64,000 bases of DNA from Ruania rhizosphaerae (GTDB lineage Bacteria > Actinomycetota > Actinomycetes > Actinomycetales > Beutenbergiaceae). The stretch is taken from assembly GCF_009805705.1 (NCBI RefSeq), contig NZ_VSMB01000002.1, positions 124,001 through 188,000 of the forward strand, in the 5' to 3' direction. The notes under the pieces are model-generated. The model ran no database searches. It was given only the letters and a program-made list of their open reading frames with translations, and was not told where the DNA came from. A program made the translations under genes and the position numbers. This document shows positions 26,418 to 38,400 of the stretch, one piece after another (positions within the stretch are counted from its first letter, which is position 1; each line of letters begins with the position of its first letter).

Positions 26418-27626
26418 ATGTCGTATCCGGGATCGCCGCCACCCCAGGGTGGCGGATGGGGCGCGCCGGACGCCGGTTCGGGCTGGGGAGCACCCAACCC
26501 AGGCGGGTATCAGCAGCAGCCGCCTCAGCATGGCCAGCAGGGCGAGGGCCAGCCACCGCAGTACGGACAGCAGCCAGGAGCGGGCCAGCCTCCCATGCCA
26601 CCGGGAGGGCCGCCGTCGGGAACCCCGGGTTCTGGGAATCCGGGCGGCTACGGGCAGTTCGGGCCCGCGGGTCAGGGGGGTTTCGATCCCCACAGCGGGT
26701 TCGCCCCGCAACCTGGGGTGATCCCGCTCCGGCCGCTCACGCTCGGTGAGCTCTACGACGGAGCCATCCGCTCCATCCGCGCCAATCCGGCGGTGATGTT
26801 CGCGCTCACGGCGGTGCTGGTCTCGATCTCCGTGGCGATCCAGGGGGTGGCCACCTGGGGGTTCTACGAGGATCTCAACTCGCTCATGCTCAACCCCGAT
26901 GACTCGGCACTGATGTCCGGCGACATGAGCAGCCTCTACTCCACAATGCAGAGCGGCGTGCTCGGCTCACTCATCTCGTCGGCGGTCTCGTTCCTCGTCA
27001 CCACGATCCTGACTGGGCTGTTGATCCACTCGGTCAGTCAGTCGGTGATCGGTCGGAAGATGAGCCTCGGGGAGGTCTGGGCGGCCGTACGTGGCCAGAT
27101 CCTGCGGCTGCTCGGCCTGAGCCTGCTCATCGGGCTGATGCTCACCGTGGTGCTCGGCGCGGCGATCGGCCTGGTGGCGTTGGCAGCGCTCACCCAGGAG
27201 GTCGCGCTGATCGCGATCGTGGGCCTGCTGTCGCTGCTGCTCGCCGTGGTCGGGATGCTGGTGCTGCTCACGTTCACACTGCTCGCCACCCCGGCCCTAG
27301 TGCTGGAACGGGCGGGCATCCTGACGGCGTTGCGCCGATCCTTCACGCTGACGCGGCGGGCGTTCTGGCGCATCCTGGGGATCTACCTGCTCACTCAGGT
27401 GCTGGTGTTCGTGGTGGCCTCCGCAGTCAGTTATCCGATCGGGGCAGTCGGTGGCCTGTTCGGCAGCCTGACAGCGATCAACATCGCCAGTCTCATCGGG
27501 GCAGCTGTCACCCTCATCGTCACCACCCCGTTCGTGGCGGCGGTGACCGCGCTGTTGTACATCGACGTGCGGATCCGCACCGAGGCGCTGGACGTCGAGC
27601 TCGCACGGGCCGCGCAGGGCGCCTGA
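26418..27626 (+). CDS. Multi-span membrane protein with Pro/Gln/Gly-rich N-terminus
   Basis: A 402-residue protein. Residues 1-95 are low-complexity (PPQHGQQGEGQPPQYGQQPG type) and cytoplasmic by inference. The rest begins IPLRPLTLGELYDGAIRSIR and has about six membrane helices, the pattern of the DUF7847/glycerophosphoryl-diester-phosphodiesterase membrane-domain group found beside mtrA in many actinobacteria. No catalytic residues are visible. Four bases separate it from the DUF4129 gene; the five genes 26418-32175 form one tightly packed operon. Its job is unknown. Confidence 0.8.
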   Translation: MSYPGSPPPQGGGWGAPDAGSGWGAPNPGGYQQQPPQHGQQGEGQPPQYGQQPGAGQPPMPPGGPPSGTPGSGNPGGYGQFGPAGQGGFDPHSGFAPQPGVIPLRPLTLGELYDGAIRSIRANPAVMFALTAVLVSISVAIQGVATWGFYEDLNSLMLNPDDSALMSGDMSSLYSTMQSGVLGSLISSAVSFLVTTILTGLLIHSVSQSVIGRKMSLGEVWAAVRGQILRLLGLSLLIGLMLTVVLGAAIGLVALAALTQEVALIAIVGLLSLLLAVVGMLVLLTFTLLATPALVLERAGILTALRRSFTLTRRAFWRILGIYLLTQVLVFVVASAVSYPIGAVGGLFGSLTAINIASLIGAAVTLIVTTPFVAAVTALLYIDVRIRTEALDVELARAAQGA

Positions 27627-27630
27627 GGCG

Positions 27631-28320
27631 ATGCACCCACCGACCGCACCGACAGCACTGGGCGCCCGTGACGTCCCGCTCACGCCCTCGGCGGACGAGG
27701 CACGGGCGTGGGCCGAGGAGGAGCTGCGCAAGGGCATCTACAACGATGACCCGACCTTGCTCGAACGCGTGCTGGAGTGGCTGCGGGGCCTGTGGGAGCA
27801 GATCACCGGGCTGGAAGGGACTCTCGGTCCGGTGCTGGTGCCGGTGCTGGTCCTGGTGGCCGTGGGCGTGGTCGTCCTGGTGGCGCTGTTGCTGGGTGGG
27901 CCGGTCCGCAGGCGGCGGTCCCGCACCACCGGCGGCACCAGCGCAGCCGTACTGGATGGCGACGACCGCACCTCTGCCGATCTGCGCACCGCGGCCGAGG
28001 CAGCGCACGAGGCGGGCCGAGAGGCGCTCGCCGTGCTGGAGCGGTACCGCGCGATCGTGCGCTCGCTCGACGAACGCGCCATCCTCACCGACCGCGCCGG
28101 CCGTACCGCGCACGAGGCAGCCGTCGACGGCGGAGCTCGCCTGCCGTCGGTAGCCGACGACCTGGTCGCGGCCTCCCACCTGTTCGACGACGTCGCCTAC
28201 GGCGACGTCGAACCCACGGGTGAGCAGTACCTGTGGCTGCGGTCGGTGGACGGGCAGGTCAGCCGCACCCGGCCGGAACGTCGAGCACGTGCCGGCGCGA
28301 AGGCGGCGGTCTCCTCGTGA
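27631..28320 (+). CDS. DUF4129 domain membrane protein
   Basis: A 229-residue single-span protein with one helix at about 66-90. A cytoplasmic helical domain of the DUF4129 type (EALAVLERYRAIVRSLDERA) follows. This domain is otherwise found at the C-terminus of transglutaminase-like proteins and in the DUF58/MoxR clusters of actinobacteria. Its stop overlaps the next start in GTGA, so translation is coupled. The function is not established. Confidence 0.85.
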   Translation: MHPPTAPTALGARDVPLTPSADEARAWAEEELRKGIYNDDPTLLERVLEWLRGLWEQITGLEGTLGPVLVPVLVLVAVGVVVLVALLLGGPVRRRRSRTTGGTSAAVLDGDDRTSADLRTAAEAAHEAGREALAVLERYRAIVRSLDERAILTDRAGRTAHEAAVDGGARLPSVADDLVAASHLFDDVAYGDVEPTGEQYLWLRSVDGQVSRTRPERRARAGAKAAVSS

Positions 28321-29498
28321 GCACGATCACCGCACGCGGCAGCCGTCTCGGCTCGAGGACCGATAGCGCCTCCGAGCGCCGATCGAACCGGCGCGGCCTG
28401 ATCATCGTGGCCTGCGCGGTGGTCCTGCTGCTCGCCGGGACCATCGTGCTGAACCTCCTGGCGCCGCCGCAGAACAACGAACCGTACTCCTCATCCAACC
28501 CCGACCCTGACGGCGGCAGAGCAGCCGCACAGATCCTCGGCGAACACGGTGTGAGCGTGCAGGAGGTCACCACCACCCAAGCGGTGCTGGATGCTGCCGG
28601 GCCTGGTGGCACGCTGCTGATCACCGATCCCGGGGCGTTGCGGGAAGCGCAGCAGGAGGCGCTGCGGGACGTGCCGTCCGACATCGTACTGACCAATCTC
28701 GACTTCGGATCGCTCGAGGACCTCACCGACGAGATCACCGCCACGGGCGGGGGCGCCGTGGGGACCTACGCGGCCGAATGCACCGACGAGCACGCCGCGG
28801 CCGCGGGCGAGATCGTGACCTCGGGGCCCGGGGTGCTGGTGGGCGAGGACGCCGAGGGATGCTTCCCCATCGGCGACGACGACGCCGGCACCTCGTACGC
28901 CTTCGCCACGTGGACCGTCGGCGACCAGCGCTGGTACGCCATGCCCAACGGCTTCCCGCTCACCAACGAGGGCCTCCCCCAGGCGGGGAATGCTGCCCTG
29001 GTGCTGCGGATCCTCGGTCAGCACGATCGGCTCACCTGGTACGTGCCCGATCCTGCCGACCAGTTCGGGATCGACTCCGAGGCCGGTCCGCCCCCGGTGA
29101 TTCCTCCGGCCGTGTGGTGGTTCGGAGCGCTGCTGGCGCTGGCCGTGGTGCTCTGGCGCGGCCGGCACCTGGGCCGGGTGGTCGTCGAGCCGTTGCCGGT
29201 CGTGGTGCGGGCGACCGAGACGATCCGGGGCCGCGGGCGGCTGTACCGGCGCGCGCGAGCATTCGGGCACGCCGGCGCCGCACTCCGGGCCGGCACGGTG
29301 CGGCGACTCGCCCAGCGCACGGGCCTGCCTCGCACGGCCCAGCCCTACGAGGTGGTGGACGCGCTCGCCCGGGCGAGCGGCCGCCGTCCGGAGGAGATCG
29401 ACTCGCTGCTGTACGGACCACCGCCCACCGACGATTCCACCCTGCTCACGCTCACGCACGCCCTGGACACCCTGGAAGGTGAGGTTCACCGCTCATGA
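28317..29498 (+). CDS. DUF4350 domain membrane protein
   Basis: A 393-residue protein beginning with GTG in a GTGA overlap. A first helix at about 22-45 is followed by an extracellular domain that starts [20 protein letters not shown], the usual DUF4350 opening. A second helix at about 263-280 and a cytoplasmic C-terminus of roughly 110 residues follow. DUF4350 proteins accompany MoxR and DUF58 genes, and the set is thought to build a membrane-associated chaperone system. The next gene starts inside its stop (ATGA). Confidence 0.88.
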   Translation: MSTITARGSRLGSRTDSASERRSNRRGLIIVACAVVLLLAGTIVLNLLAPPQNNEPYSSSNPDPDGGRAAAQILGEHGVSVQEVTTTQAVLDAAGPGGTLLITDPGALREAQQEALRDVPSDIVLTNLDFGSLEDLTDEITATGGGAVGTYAAECTDEHAAAAGEIVTSGPGVLVGEDAEGCFPIGDDDAGTSYAFATWTVGDQRWYAMPNGFPLTNEGLPQAGNAALVLRILGQHDRLTWYVPDPADQFGIDSEAGPPPVIPPAVWWFGALLALAVVLWRGRHLGRVVVEPLPVVVRATETIRGRGRLYRRARAFGHAGAALRAGTVRRLAQRTGLPRTAQPYEVVDALARASGRRPEEIDSLLYGPPPTDDSTLLTLTHALDTLEGEVHRS

Positions 29499-30883
29499 CC
29501 GTTCCACCGGCAACACCGGACCACCCCGAGGCTCCCCGCCCGGAGTCTGCAGCGCAGCCACCGCAGCGTGGGCAGGCTGAACAGCAACACCAACCACAGC
29601 AGCCGCACGAGCTCCCGCAGCCGCAGGAGGCCTATCACCCCGGGTATGGACAGCAGGGTGGCTACGGCCAGCAGGGTGCGTACGGACAGCAGGGCGCCGG
29701 CGCAGCACCGGGCTACGGGGCTCCCTCGGCACCGGGGGGCGCGCCGGGATACGGGGCCCAACCCGAGCACGGGGTGCAGCCGCAACACGGGGCGCCGCAG
29801 GGATACGGCGGGCAGCCCTACGCGGCCTCCCCCGCCTACGGCACCCAGCCCGCTGGGTACCCCCACCAGGGCGTCGGGGAATCTCCCGCGGCGTCTGCCC
29901 CGCAACCCGAGCCCGAACCGGAGTCGGACGAACAACGCCGCATCCGCTCGGCGCTGGCCCAGGTGCGCACGGAGGTGGCGAAGGCCGTCGTGGGCCAGGA
30001 CGCCGCCGTCACCGGACTGGTCATCGCGCTGCTGTGCCGCGGCCACGTTCTCCTCGAAGGCGTCCCGGGCGTCGCGAAGACGCTGCTCACGCGCACGCTG
30101 GGGGCGTCCCTCGACCTGGAGATGAAGCGGGTGCAGTTCACCCCGGACCTCATGCCCGGAGATGTGACCGGTTCGCTGGTCTACGACGCCCGCACCGCGG
30201 AGTTCTCCTTCCGGGAGGGCCCGGTGTTCACGAACCTGATGCTCGCCGACGAGATCAACCGCACTCCCCCGAAGACCCAGGCCTCGCTGCTGGAGGCGAT
30301 GGAGGAACGGCAGGTGAGTGTGGACGGCGAACCGCGGCCGCTGCCGACCCCATTCATGGTGATCGCCACTCAGAACCCGGTGGAGTACGAGGGAACCTAC
30401 CCGTTGCCGGAGGCGCAGCTGGACCGGTTCCTGCTCAAGCTGCTGCTGCCGCTGCCAGAGCGCACGGACGAGATCGAGGTGCTGAACCGGCACGCGCACG
30501 CGTTCGATCCCCGGGACCTGGCCGGGGCCGGTGTCGCCCGTGTGGCCGGTGCGGCCGATCTGGACGCTGCCCGGGCGGACGTCGCGCAGGTCGAGGTCGG
30601 CCCGCAGGTACTCGCCTACATCGTCGACATCTGCCGCGCCACCCGCACCTCCCCGTCACTCTCACTCGGTGTCTCCCCGCGTGGTGCGACCGCACTGCTG
30701 GCCACATCCCGCGCGTGGGCGTGGATGTCCGGGCGCCGCTATGTGACCCCGGACGACGTGAAGGCGCTCGCGCACCCCACGTTGCGGCACCGCGTGCAAC
30801 TACGTGCGGAGGCCGAGCTCGAGGGCATCACGGCCGAGTCTGTGCTGGACGGGATCCTCGGGTCGGTCCCGGTCCCCCGCTGA
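29495..30883 (+). CDS. MoxR family AAA+ ATPase with long low-complexity N-terminus
   Basis: A 462-residue MoxR-type AAA+ ATPase. Walker A is GVPGVAKT (189-196) and Walker B LMLADEIN (Asp252, Glu253). The C-terminal lid contains [17 protein letters not shown]. MoxR proteins act as chaperones that mature partner complexes, usually with vWA-domain proteins such as the adjacent DUF58 protein. The first 145 residues are unusual: Pro, Gln, Gly and Tyr with repeated GYGQQG and PGYGAP units, probably disordered. TGATG joins it to the DUF58 gene. Confidence 0.93.
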   Translation: MTVPPATPDHPEAPRPESAAQPPQRGQAEQQHQPQQPHELPQPQEAYHPGYGQQGGYGQQGAYGQQGAGAAPGYGAPSAPGGAPGYGAQPEHGVQPQHGAPQGYGGQPYAASPAYGTQPAGYPHQGVGESPAASAPQPEPEPESDEQRRIRSALAQVRTEVAKAVVGQDAAVTGLVIALLCRGHVLLEGVPGVAKTLLTRTLGASLDLEMKRVQFTPDLMPGDVTGSLVYDARTAEFSFREGPVFTNLMLADEINRTPPKTQASLLEAMEERQVSVDGEPRPLPTPFMVIATQNPVEYEGTYPLPEAQLDRFLLKLLLPLPERTDEIEVLNRHAHAFDPRDLAGAGVARVAGAADLDAARADVAQVEVGPQVLAYIVDICRATRTSPSLSLGVSPRGATALLATSRAWAWMSGRRYVTPDDVKALAHPTLRHRVQLRAEAELEGITAESVLDGILGSVPVPR

Positions 30884-32175
30884 TGGCGATCACCGGTCGG
30901 ACCGTCCTGCTGGTGCTGCTCGGAGCGGTGCCGGTGCTGCTGGTTCCGCAGGTCACCACGGTCGCGGTGTGGGGGGCGGCTGTGGTCGTGCTCGTCGCCC
31001 TCGACACGCTGCTGGCTGCGGCCACGGGGGCGCTGGAGGTGGAGCGGCGCACCGCCGGGGCGGTCCGCCGGGGCGAGCAGGTGGAATCGGTGCTGACCGT
31101 CACCAACCTCGGGAGACGGACCCTACGAGGGCTGGTACGCGACGCCTGGCAGCCAACGGCGGGCGCCACGGGGAACCGGCACCGGCTGCGGATCCGGCCC
31201 GAGGAGGCGCAGCGCGTGCGCACCCCGCTGCGGCCGACCCGCCGCGGGGACGTGCGCGCGGACCGGGTGACGGTGCGCAGCTACGGACCGCTGGGCCTCG
31301 CGGCCCGCCAGTCATCGCGGGAGGTGCCTGGGATCGTGCGGGTGCTGCCGGAGTTCGCCTCGCGGCGTCATCTGCCCTCCCGGCTGGCGCGCCTGCGCGA
31401 GATGGACGGGCGCACCGCGGTGAACGTGCGTGGGCAGGGAACCGAGTTCGACTCCCTGCGCGAGTACGTCGTCGGTGACGATGTGCGGGCCATCGACTGG
31501 CGGGCCACAGCTCGCCGCTCGGAGGTGGTGGTGCGTACGTGGCGCCCGGAGCGGGATCGCCGGGTGCTGATCGTGCTGGACTCCTCGCGCCTGTCCGCCG
31601 CCCGCCTCGGGGACGCGCCGCGGCTGGACGCCTCGATCGAGGCGGCACTGCTGCTGACCGCCCTGGCGATCAAGGCCGGAGACAGGGTGGACCTGCTCGC
31701 CGTCGATTCGAGTGTGCAGGCACGAGTGCGCGGCACGCACGGGCCGGCCGTGATGGCCGCCATGGCCGATGCGCTCTCGCAGGTGACGCCGTCGTTGGTG
31801 GAGCCGGACTGGGCACGGATCACCCAGGAAGTGCGCGACACCCTCTCCCAGCGGGCGCTGGTGGTGCTGCTGACCGGTGTGGAAGCGGGGGCGACCGAGA
31901 CCGGCATGCTGCCCGCGGTGGCCACCATCGCACGGGACCATCAGGTGATCGTCGGCTCGGCGACCGACCCCGCTGCGGAGGAGCTACGCAGCGCGCGGGA
32001 CACCTCGGCGGACGTCTTCGACGCCGCAGCTGCCGAGCGGACCGACCTGGAGCGCGAGGCGCTCGCCACCCGGATGCAACGCGGCAGCAGCGAGGTGGTC
32101 GAGCGGGTACCGGAGGTACTGCCGCCGGCGATCGCCGACACCTACCTGGCGCTGAAGGCGGCCGGGCGGCTCTGA
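30883..32175 (+). CDS. DUF58 domain protein (vWA-like partner of MoxR)
   Basis: A 430-residue protein with two N-terminal helices (about 8-45) and the DUF58 signature EFDSLREYVVGDDVRAIDW at 188-206. A von Willebrand A-like domain follows with a metal-site motif DSSRLS at 233-238. It is the usual last gene of the MoxR cluster and the likely client or partner of the ATPase encoded just upstream. The ATG at 30883 overlaps the MoxR stop by one base; an upstream in-frame extension is a shadow of the MoxR gene. Confidence 0.92.
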   Translation: MAITGRTVLLVLLGAVPVLLVPQVTTVAVWGAAVVVLVALDTLLAAATGALEVERRTAGAVRRGEQVESVLTVTNLGRRTLRGLVRDAWQPTAGATGNRHRLRIRPEEAQRVRTPLRPTRRGDVRADRVTVRSYGPLGLAARQSSREVPGIVRVLPEFASRRHLPSRLARLREMDGRTAVNVRGQGTEFDSLREYVVGDDVRAIDWRATARRSEVVVRTWRPERDRRVLIVLDSSRLSAARLGDAPRLDASIEAALLLTALAIKAGDRVDLLAVDSSVQARVRGTHGPAVMAAMADALSQVTPSLVEPDWARITQEVRDTLSQRALVVLLTGVEAGATETGMLPAVATIARDHQVIVGSATDPAAEELRSARDTSADVFDAAAAERTDLEREALATRMQRGSSEVVERVPEVLPPAIADTYLALKAAGRL

Positions 32176-32217
32176 GTCCACCCAGATGCGGAGCCTGGGA
32201 GGCGTCACCCGCCGCTG

Positions 32218-32342
32218 GGTGCCATCCGTTGTCGCCCTGGCGCCGGAATAGCGACAACGAGTGGCACCTTGCGGTGCATGTGCGCGCGCTCGGTGCCATC
32301 GACCGTCGCTACGCCAGCTGATCTCCGACGCCGAGTGGCACC
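32218..32342. repeat. Two 51-bp palindromic elements (REP-like)
   Basis: Two elements of exactly 51 bp lie at 32218-32268 and 32292-32342. Each starts GGTGCCATC and ends CGAGTGGCACC, so its ends pair (GGTGCCA/TGGCACC). In the first copy the stem continues as GTTGTCGC/GCGACAAC; in the second as GTCG/CGAC. They lie just past the end of the MoxR operon, ahead of the terminator. No RAYT-type transposase is in the window. Confidence 0.75.
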
Positions 32343-32383
32343 TACTCCTGGCAGGGGCGAGGGACGCAACCCATCAGAGGCAC

Positions 32384-32420
32384 GAACGTGCCGCCCACCA
32401 CAGCGGTGGGCGGCACGTTC
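32384..32420. terminator. Bidirectional terminator between DUF58 and the LPXTG protein
   Basis: A perfect 16-bp stem, GAACGTGCCGCCCACC and its complement, with the loop ACAGC. It lies between the convergent DUF58 (plus) and LPXTG (minus) genes and would serve both. Confidence 0.9.
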
Positions 32421-32478
32421 TGTGTGCAGCCGGTGTGTGCAGCCAGGTGGCTAGATCACCCGGCTGGGAGTCGCTGGC

Positions 32479-35400
32479 CTACTCGGGCTGGCGCCGGTGG
32501 CGCACCACGAGCAATGTGCCCGTGCCGAGCAGCAGCAACAGGATCGCCGCCATCGGCGCCCAGCCGATTGAGGCACCGGTGACCGGCAGCTCCGGCGGCT
32601 CCTCCGGCGGGACGCAGTCCTGCGCATCCTGCGAGAGACCGTTGTGGTCGATGCCGGCGACGTTGCGGAAGCCGGCTGGTTCGCCGGATCCGGGCTCGCC
32701 GCAGCTGAACGTGGTCGCGTCAGTCTGTTCACCGATCGTGGCGGTGACCTGCACCTGGTAGGTGTGGGTCCCATCGGCTTCCAGGGAGACGTCTGTCGCG
32801 ACGACGTTGGCCTCGGAACCCTCCGATCCCTGACCGCTCCAGGACGAGGCCGCGATGACCCCCTCGGGTGTGGAGACGATGGTCGCGGAGGTGACCTCGA
32901 TCCCGGTGCCGAAGCGCAGCTGGTCGGTGAGGGTGTAGATACCCTCGACAGCCCCGTCGTTCGTCGCGGTGATCTCGTAGGTCACGGTCCACTCGCCGTC
33001 CGCGTCCACGACCGGGTCGCCGGTGACCTGCTTGACGATCTCGATCGACGGCAATGGTGCGCAGTCGGTATCGGTGGCCTCGTTACCGTTCTCGTCGGTC
33101 AGGGTGGCTGCGTTGTTCAGCCCCTGTTCGAGGGTGTTCGACCCTCCTGGTTCGGTGCAGGCCGGTGATCCGGTGCCATCGGCATCGGGTTCGTCGAACT
33201 GCATCGGGACGTTGGCGAGCACAGTCACCGTGTAGACGTGCGGTGCGTAGTCCTCGGAGTCGAGCCCCGCGAGCATCACATCCGTCGCGATCCGGGTATC
33301 ACTGGCGCCGTCGAAGCCCGCATTGAGCATCACACCCTCCGGTCCGGCCAACTGCACACCATCGACGGTGACCTCGGCAGCGAAGAGGAACTCATCGTCG
33401 AGGTCGTAGGTCGTGGCCTGACCACCGACGTTACCGACAGTGATGTCGTAGACGACCTCCCACTGCCCGCCACCGACGGGGGTCGCAGTGACCAGTTCCT
33501 TGTCGAGGGTGGGCTTGCCGGGAAGGATGCACTCCTCGTCCTCCTCCTCAATGCCGTTCCAGTCCACCGTGGCCTGGTTGTCCAACGCACCGGGGGCTGG
33601 GCCACCATCGGCAGTGGTGCACACTCCGTCCGTGGGTACCTCGACGTCGAACACATCAGCCGCATACCGCACGGTCACTTGATACATGTGCTCGACCGGT
33701 CCCTCGACCGCACCGGCGATGGCCTGGTCGGTCACGATGACCGTGTCATCGATGCCATCGAAGCCGTCGTTGATCACAGCACCCGGGGCATCAGTGGTGA
33801 CGTCCTGGACACCGATCACCTCGATACCCTCACCAGCCGCGAGCTCGTCGGTGAGGTCATAGGTGCCCTCACCGTCACCGGAGTTGGTCACGAGCAACTC
33901 GTAGGTGACGTCATAGACACCGTCCTGGTCCTCGACCGGCTCCACCGGTCCCGCGAGGGACTTGATGAGGTCGATCAGCGGAAGCGGGGCACACACGTCC
34001 TCGCCGCGGTCCTCACCGTTGTGGGTGAGTTCGGTCGAGTTCGCCAGACCGCCGCTTTCACCCGATCCGGGCTCCGGGCACTCCAACGCGTCCGGGGTGA
34101 CCGTCTCGAGGTCGAGGGAAACCGTCACGTCCACCTGGTACGTGTGCTCGCTCTCCTCGGGCAGCGTGACGTCGGAGGAGATCACGTTCTCCGCCGCACC
34201 TTCATCGCCGAGACCGGTCCAGCCCGGGTTGGTTTCCACACCCTCAGGTGCGGTGGTCACACCAGCGGACTCGATGATGATGCCCTCGCCATACAGCAGC
34301 TGATCAGTGAGGTCGTAGTCACCTGCGGCACCACCGGTATTCGTAGCGACCAGCTCGTAACTGATCGTCCACGTCCCGTCGCCGTTGGGCACCGGTCCCT
34401 CGCTGATCGTCTTGGCAATGTCGATGAGCGGCAGCGAGGCACAGACGTCGTCCTCGTCAACGATCCCGTTGTGGTCGAGCTCGGTGGAGTTCGCGAGCCC
34501 GCCGCTCTCACCCGATCCGGGCTCCGGGCATTCGAGCACCGATGGATCGATGGTCTCTTCGTCCAGCTGGACGATCACCTCGATCTGGTAGGTGTGCGAG
34601 GCATCCATCGCGAGCATGATGCCGTCGGCGACGACGTTCTCCGCCGCGCCCTCGTCACCCAGGCCCGTCCAGCCGGCGTTGGTCTCGACACCCTCAGGTG
34701 CGGTGATGATCCCGGCACTGGTGATCTCGATGCCCTCGCCATACTGCAACTGGTCGGAGATGTCGTACTCCCCGGCCGCGCCGCCAATGTTCTCGGCCAC
34801 CAAGTCGTAGGTGATCGTGAACGTCCCGTCACCGTTCGGCACCGGACCGTCCGAGATCGACTTGTCGACGACGATGGCCGCCACGGAGGTGCACTCCTCA
34901 TCAGCGTCGGTGAGGTCGTTGTGCTCGACCTCGGCCGTGTTAGCCAGACCGCCACCGTCAGCACCGGGTTCGGCGGGGCACGCCCCGACATCCGGAGGAC
35001 CTTCGATCCCCTCGGCCATCCCGAGCACGACCTCCACCTGATAGGTGTGCACTCCACCACCAGGCAGGCTCACACCCTCAGCGATCACGTTCTCTGCAGC
35101 GCCCTCAGCACCCAGACCCGTCCAACTCCCGTTCGTGGGGAGACCAGCGGGGCTGCTTCCCACGATGTCCGATGAGACGACGTCAAGGTCGCCACCGGCG
35201 GTCATCCGGTCGGTCACGTCGTAGTCGCCATCGGCTGCGCCGTCGTTCGTGGCGACGACGTCGTAGGAGACCGTCCAGGTACCGTCACCGTTCGGCACGG
35301 GACCATCCGTGATCGACTTCTCGACCCCGATCGAGGGCAACTCGGCGCACGCCCAGTCGTCCTCGGTCTCACCCGTGGACTTGGTCAGCTCGGAGGTGTT

Positions 35401-38400
35401 CGTGAACGCCCGATCGGTCGTTTCACCCTCCGCGCCGCATGCGGTCGGGTCGTCCTCACCCGATCCCGCGCCCTCGAGCTGCAACGGCACATCAGCGATG
35501 ACCGTTATCTCGTACACGTGCGGCTCATAGTCCGGGTTGTCCATGCCCTCGATCTCGGCAAAGTCGGTGATCGGCAGGTTCTCCTGCCCATCCCATGCCG
35601 GATCGGACAGCGTCACATCATCAGGCGATTCTGTGACCTCGGCCGAGGTGATCGTGGCCTGATCGGTGAAGTGCAACTCATCGGCCAGCGCGTACTCGGC
35701 CGCCGGGACCTCGATGCTCTCCACCACGATCTCGTAGACGATCTCCCACTGCCCGTCACCGATCGGAGTAGCCGATACCAGGTCCTTGCTGTGCGTCGTA
35801 TCGCCCAGGACGGTGATACCGGCCGGATCACAGTTGATGTCCGGGGCCAACGGGTCACCGTTCTCGTCCACCGAATCCGGTGGGGTATCTGCACCGGCGC
35901 AGGCCGTGTTGACGATGTCATCTTCATTGTCAGGTTCTTCCAGCACGATCTCGAACTCGTGGGATGCCGACTCACCAGGCGCCAGCTCATCAATGGTGAA
36001 CGAGCCACTGTCATAAATGTCGTCATCGACGACGATGTTGGTCAGCGTGCCCTGACCGGTGTTAGTCACTACGATCCGGTACGGCACCGTGTCACCGACG
36101 TGGTACTCGGGGTAGGTCTCCGCCTCGTTCGCATCGATCCAATCCTCATCGGTGGCATCCTCCAACGCCACATCCGGATCCAGGACGTACTTCTTCAGAT
36201 CCGCGGAGTAATAGGTGGCGATCGAGGTCTCCGCCGAGGTCCGCATGACCAGGCGCGTGTCCTCGGCCCGACCCTGCGCCCGGTTCACCAGTACATCTTC
36301 ACCTTCCATGCCGTCGGTGAGGATCGGGACGGTGAAGTTGAACGCGCCCCGCGGCTCCAGCTCGCCGGTGATGACGCGCACGGCCGTCGCATCCGCGGTG
36401 AAATCCGTGGTCCACCCCACCGTGTTACCGGTCGTGTCCCCCGCCGCACCATTCATCGGATCAGCCGGGTCGTCGGAGAGCGTCTCCGGAGGTGCCGTCG
36501 TGTAGTACACGGTCTCCTCGTCCATGCTCACCTGGACCGGGCCACTGAGCTGGTACGTGCCGGACATATCGGTCCCACGACCATCACCGTTATACGGAAG
36601 AATGTCGATCGTGTCCGTGAACACCTGCGGCGACGGATCCTCGGAGACGAGGTCCACAGTCCAGGAGCCCTCACCCACACCATCACCGTTCACGTTCGGG
36701 ATGAGTTCCTGATCGGCCGTCTTCACAATCGACGTGGCCCCAGCGGTATTGATCGTCACCGCCGCCGTCGCTGGATCACTCGGAACGCCGCCGATCTCAC
36801 CAGTGACCGAGTTCACCAACCGGTCACCACCATCAACATCCTCAGAAATATCGACGTCGTAAGACCAGGTGTTCGTCGTATTCGTCGGCACATCATCAAT
36901 GACCCACGTCAGGATCTGCTGACCCTCAGGGCCGGTCCCGATCTCATCCGGCTCCTGCGGCGCCGAACCAGGCACATAGGTCGCGCCGACCGGCATCGTG
37001 TCTTCCAACACGTAGCCGTCCACCGTCTCTGCGATGCTTCCCGTTCCCTGAGCCGTGTACAACAGATCGAACGTCGCCGAACCACCCGGATCCACCGTCG
37101 AGGGATTGACCTGCTTGTCCACCACCGGCGTCACCGTCGAGATCCGCAAGATGTCCCGCCCCGACGCCGCGAACGGGTAGCGCGCATTGTCCGTCTCCGT
37201 CCCCGCGGTGGGGATATCGGCCAGATCGGTGCTCCGGTTCTGGTAGGCCCAACCAGCCTCGTTCTGACGGAAGAAGCCTGAGAACGTCCAGACATCGTCT
37301 TCCGCCTCGAGACCGGCATCAGTATCAATCGTCTGGGTCACCCGCAGCGCCGGCCGCGAAGCTAGCGTGACCTCTTCGCCGGGGCCAATGTCGAATGTCG
37401 TGCGCACCGCACGGACGGTCGACAGATCGCCAGGAAGGGTGGTCGTCCAGTTCAGGCTCTCGTTGCCACACGGCTCCATGCCGTTGGGATCATTGTAGGG
37501 GTCGGGATTCACCAGGTACTCGACCGTTGTGCCGAGCGTTTGATGCCCTTCGTTGGCGTCTGTGACGGTCTCGCCCGTGTACGTGACGTAGTCGGAGTCC
37601 AGAATGGTGCACAAGCCACCCTGGGTCGGATTATCAGTGGCGTTGGCGTAGTTCACCGCGACATTCGACTGCACTTCGGTCCCCGGCGTGACGCGGTACT
37701 GATCCGTCCACGCACGAGCACTCGACCCCGTATAGTCGGCACGCCAGTTGGCGACACCGAAGCCGGAGAGCCAGTTGTTGGCGGAGGCGTTGTTCTCCGT
37801 GTCGTCCTCGATCGTGGCACCACCAGCAGAGACATACGTCGGCGCATCCGCCTGTAGATTGAGCTGGCCACTGTTCTCATCGGTGATGACCCGGATCTGC
37901 ACCTCACCAGAGGCCACCGCCACCTCAGCAACCGGCAGCGACCCACCAGTCGAATCCTCAGTCGGTACCTGCGTGTGGCTGTAGTCGATGCCAGTCAAGG
38001 TCAACTGATACGTCGAGCCCGAGCCTGTGAGCGTGCAGTCATTGACGAACGGCGCGATTTGCTCCTCGGGGTTGTCCCCTCCCGAATACGGGTGCCCCGT
38101 CGCAGCCCCCGACGTGAACGCCGTACATCCGTCGGGACCGAGCTCCATCGTCGCGCCCACGGTGTTGTCCATCGTGAGGGTGTACGTCACGCTGTCTGGA
38201 CCGTCGGGGCTGAACGCTCCGTGGACGAGTGTCCAGTTGAACGACATGTCCCTGGAATCCGGGTTGCTCTCGGTCTTCCCCGCGTTCTCGTCCCAGCGCA
38301 TGTCCATGAAGAATTCGTTCTGCACGCCGAGCTCGTCGAGATCAGCCTCCTGATCGGCGATCTCGCCAGACATCGACACGAACTCACCGTCTTCGGCAGT

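Noticed and set aside
33238-37281. Two long plus-strand frames opposite the first LPXTG gene
   Set aside because: They mirror the repeats of the real gene, have no ribosome-binding sites and show shadow composition.
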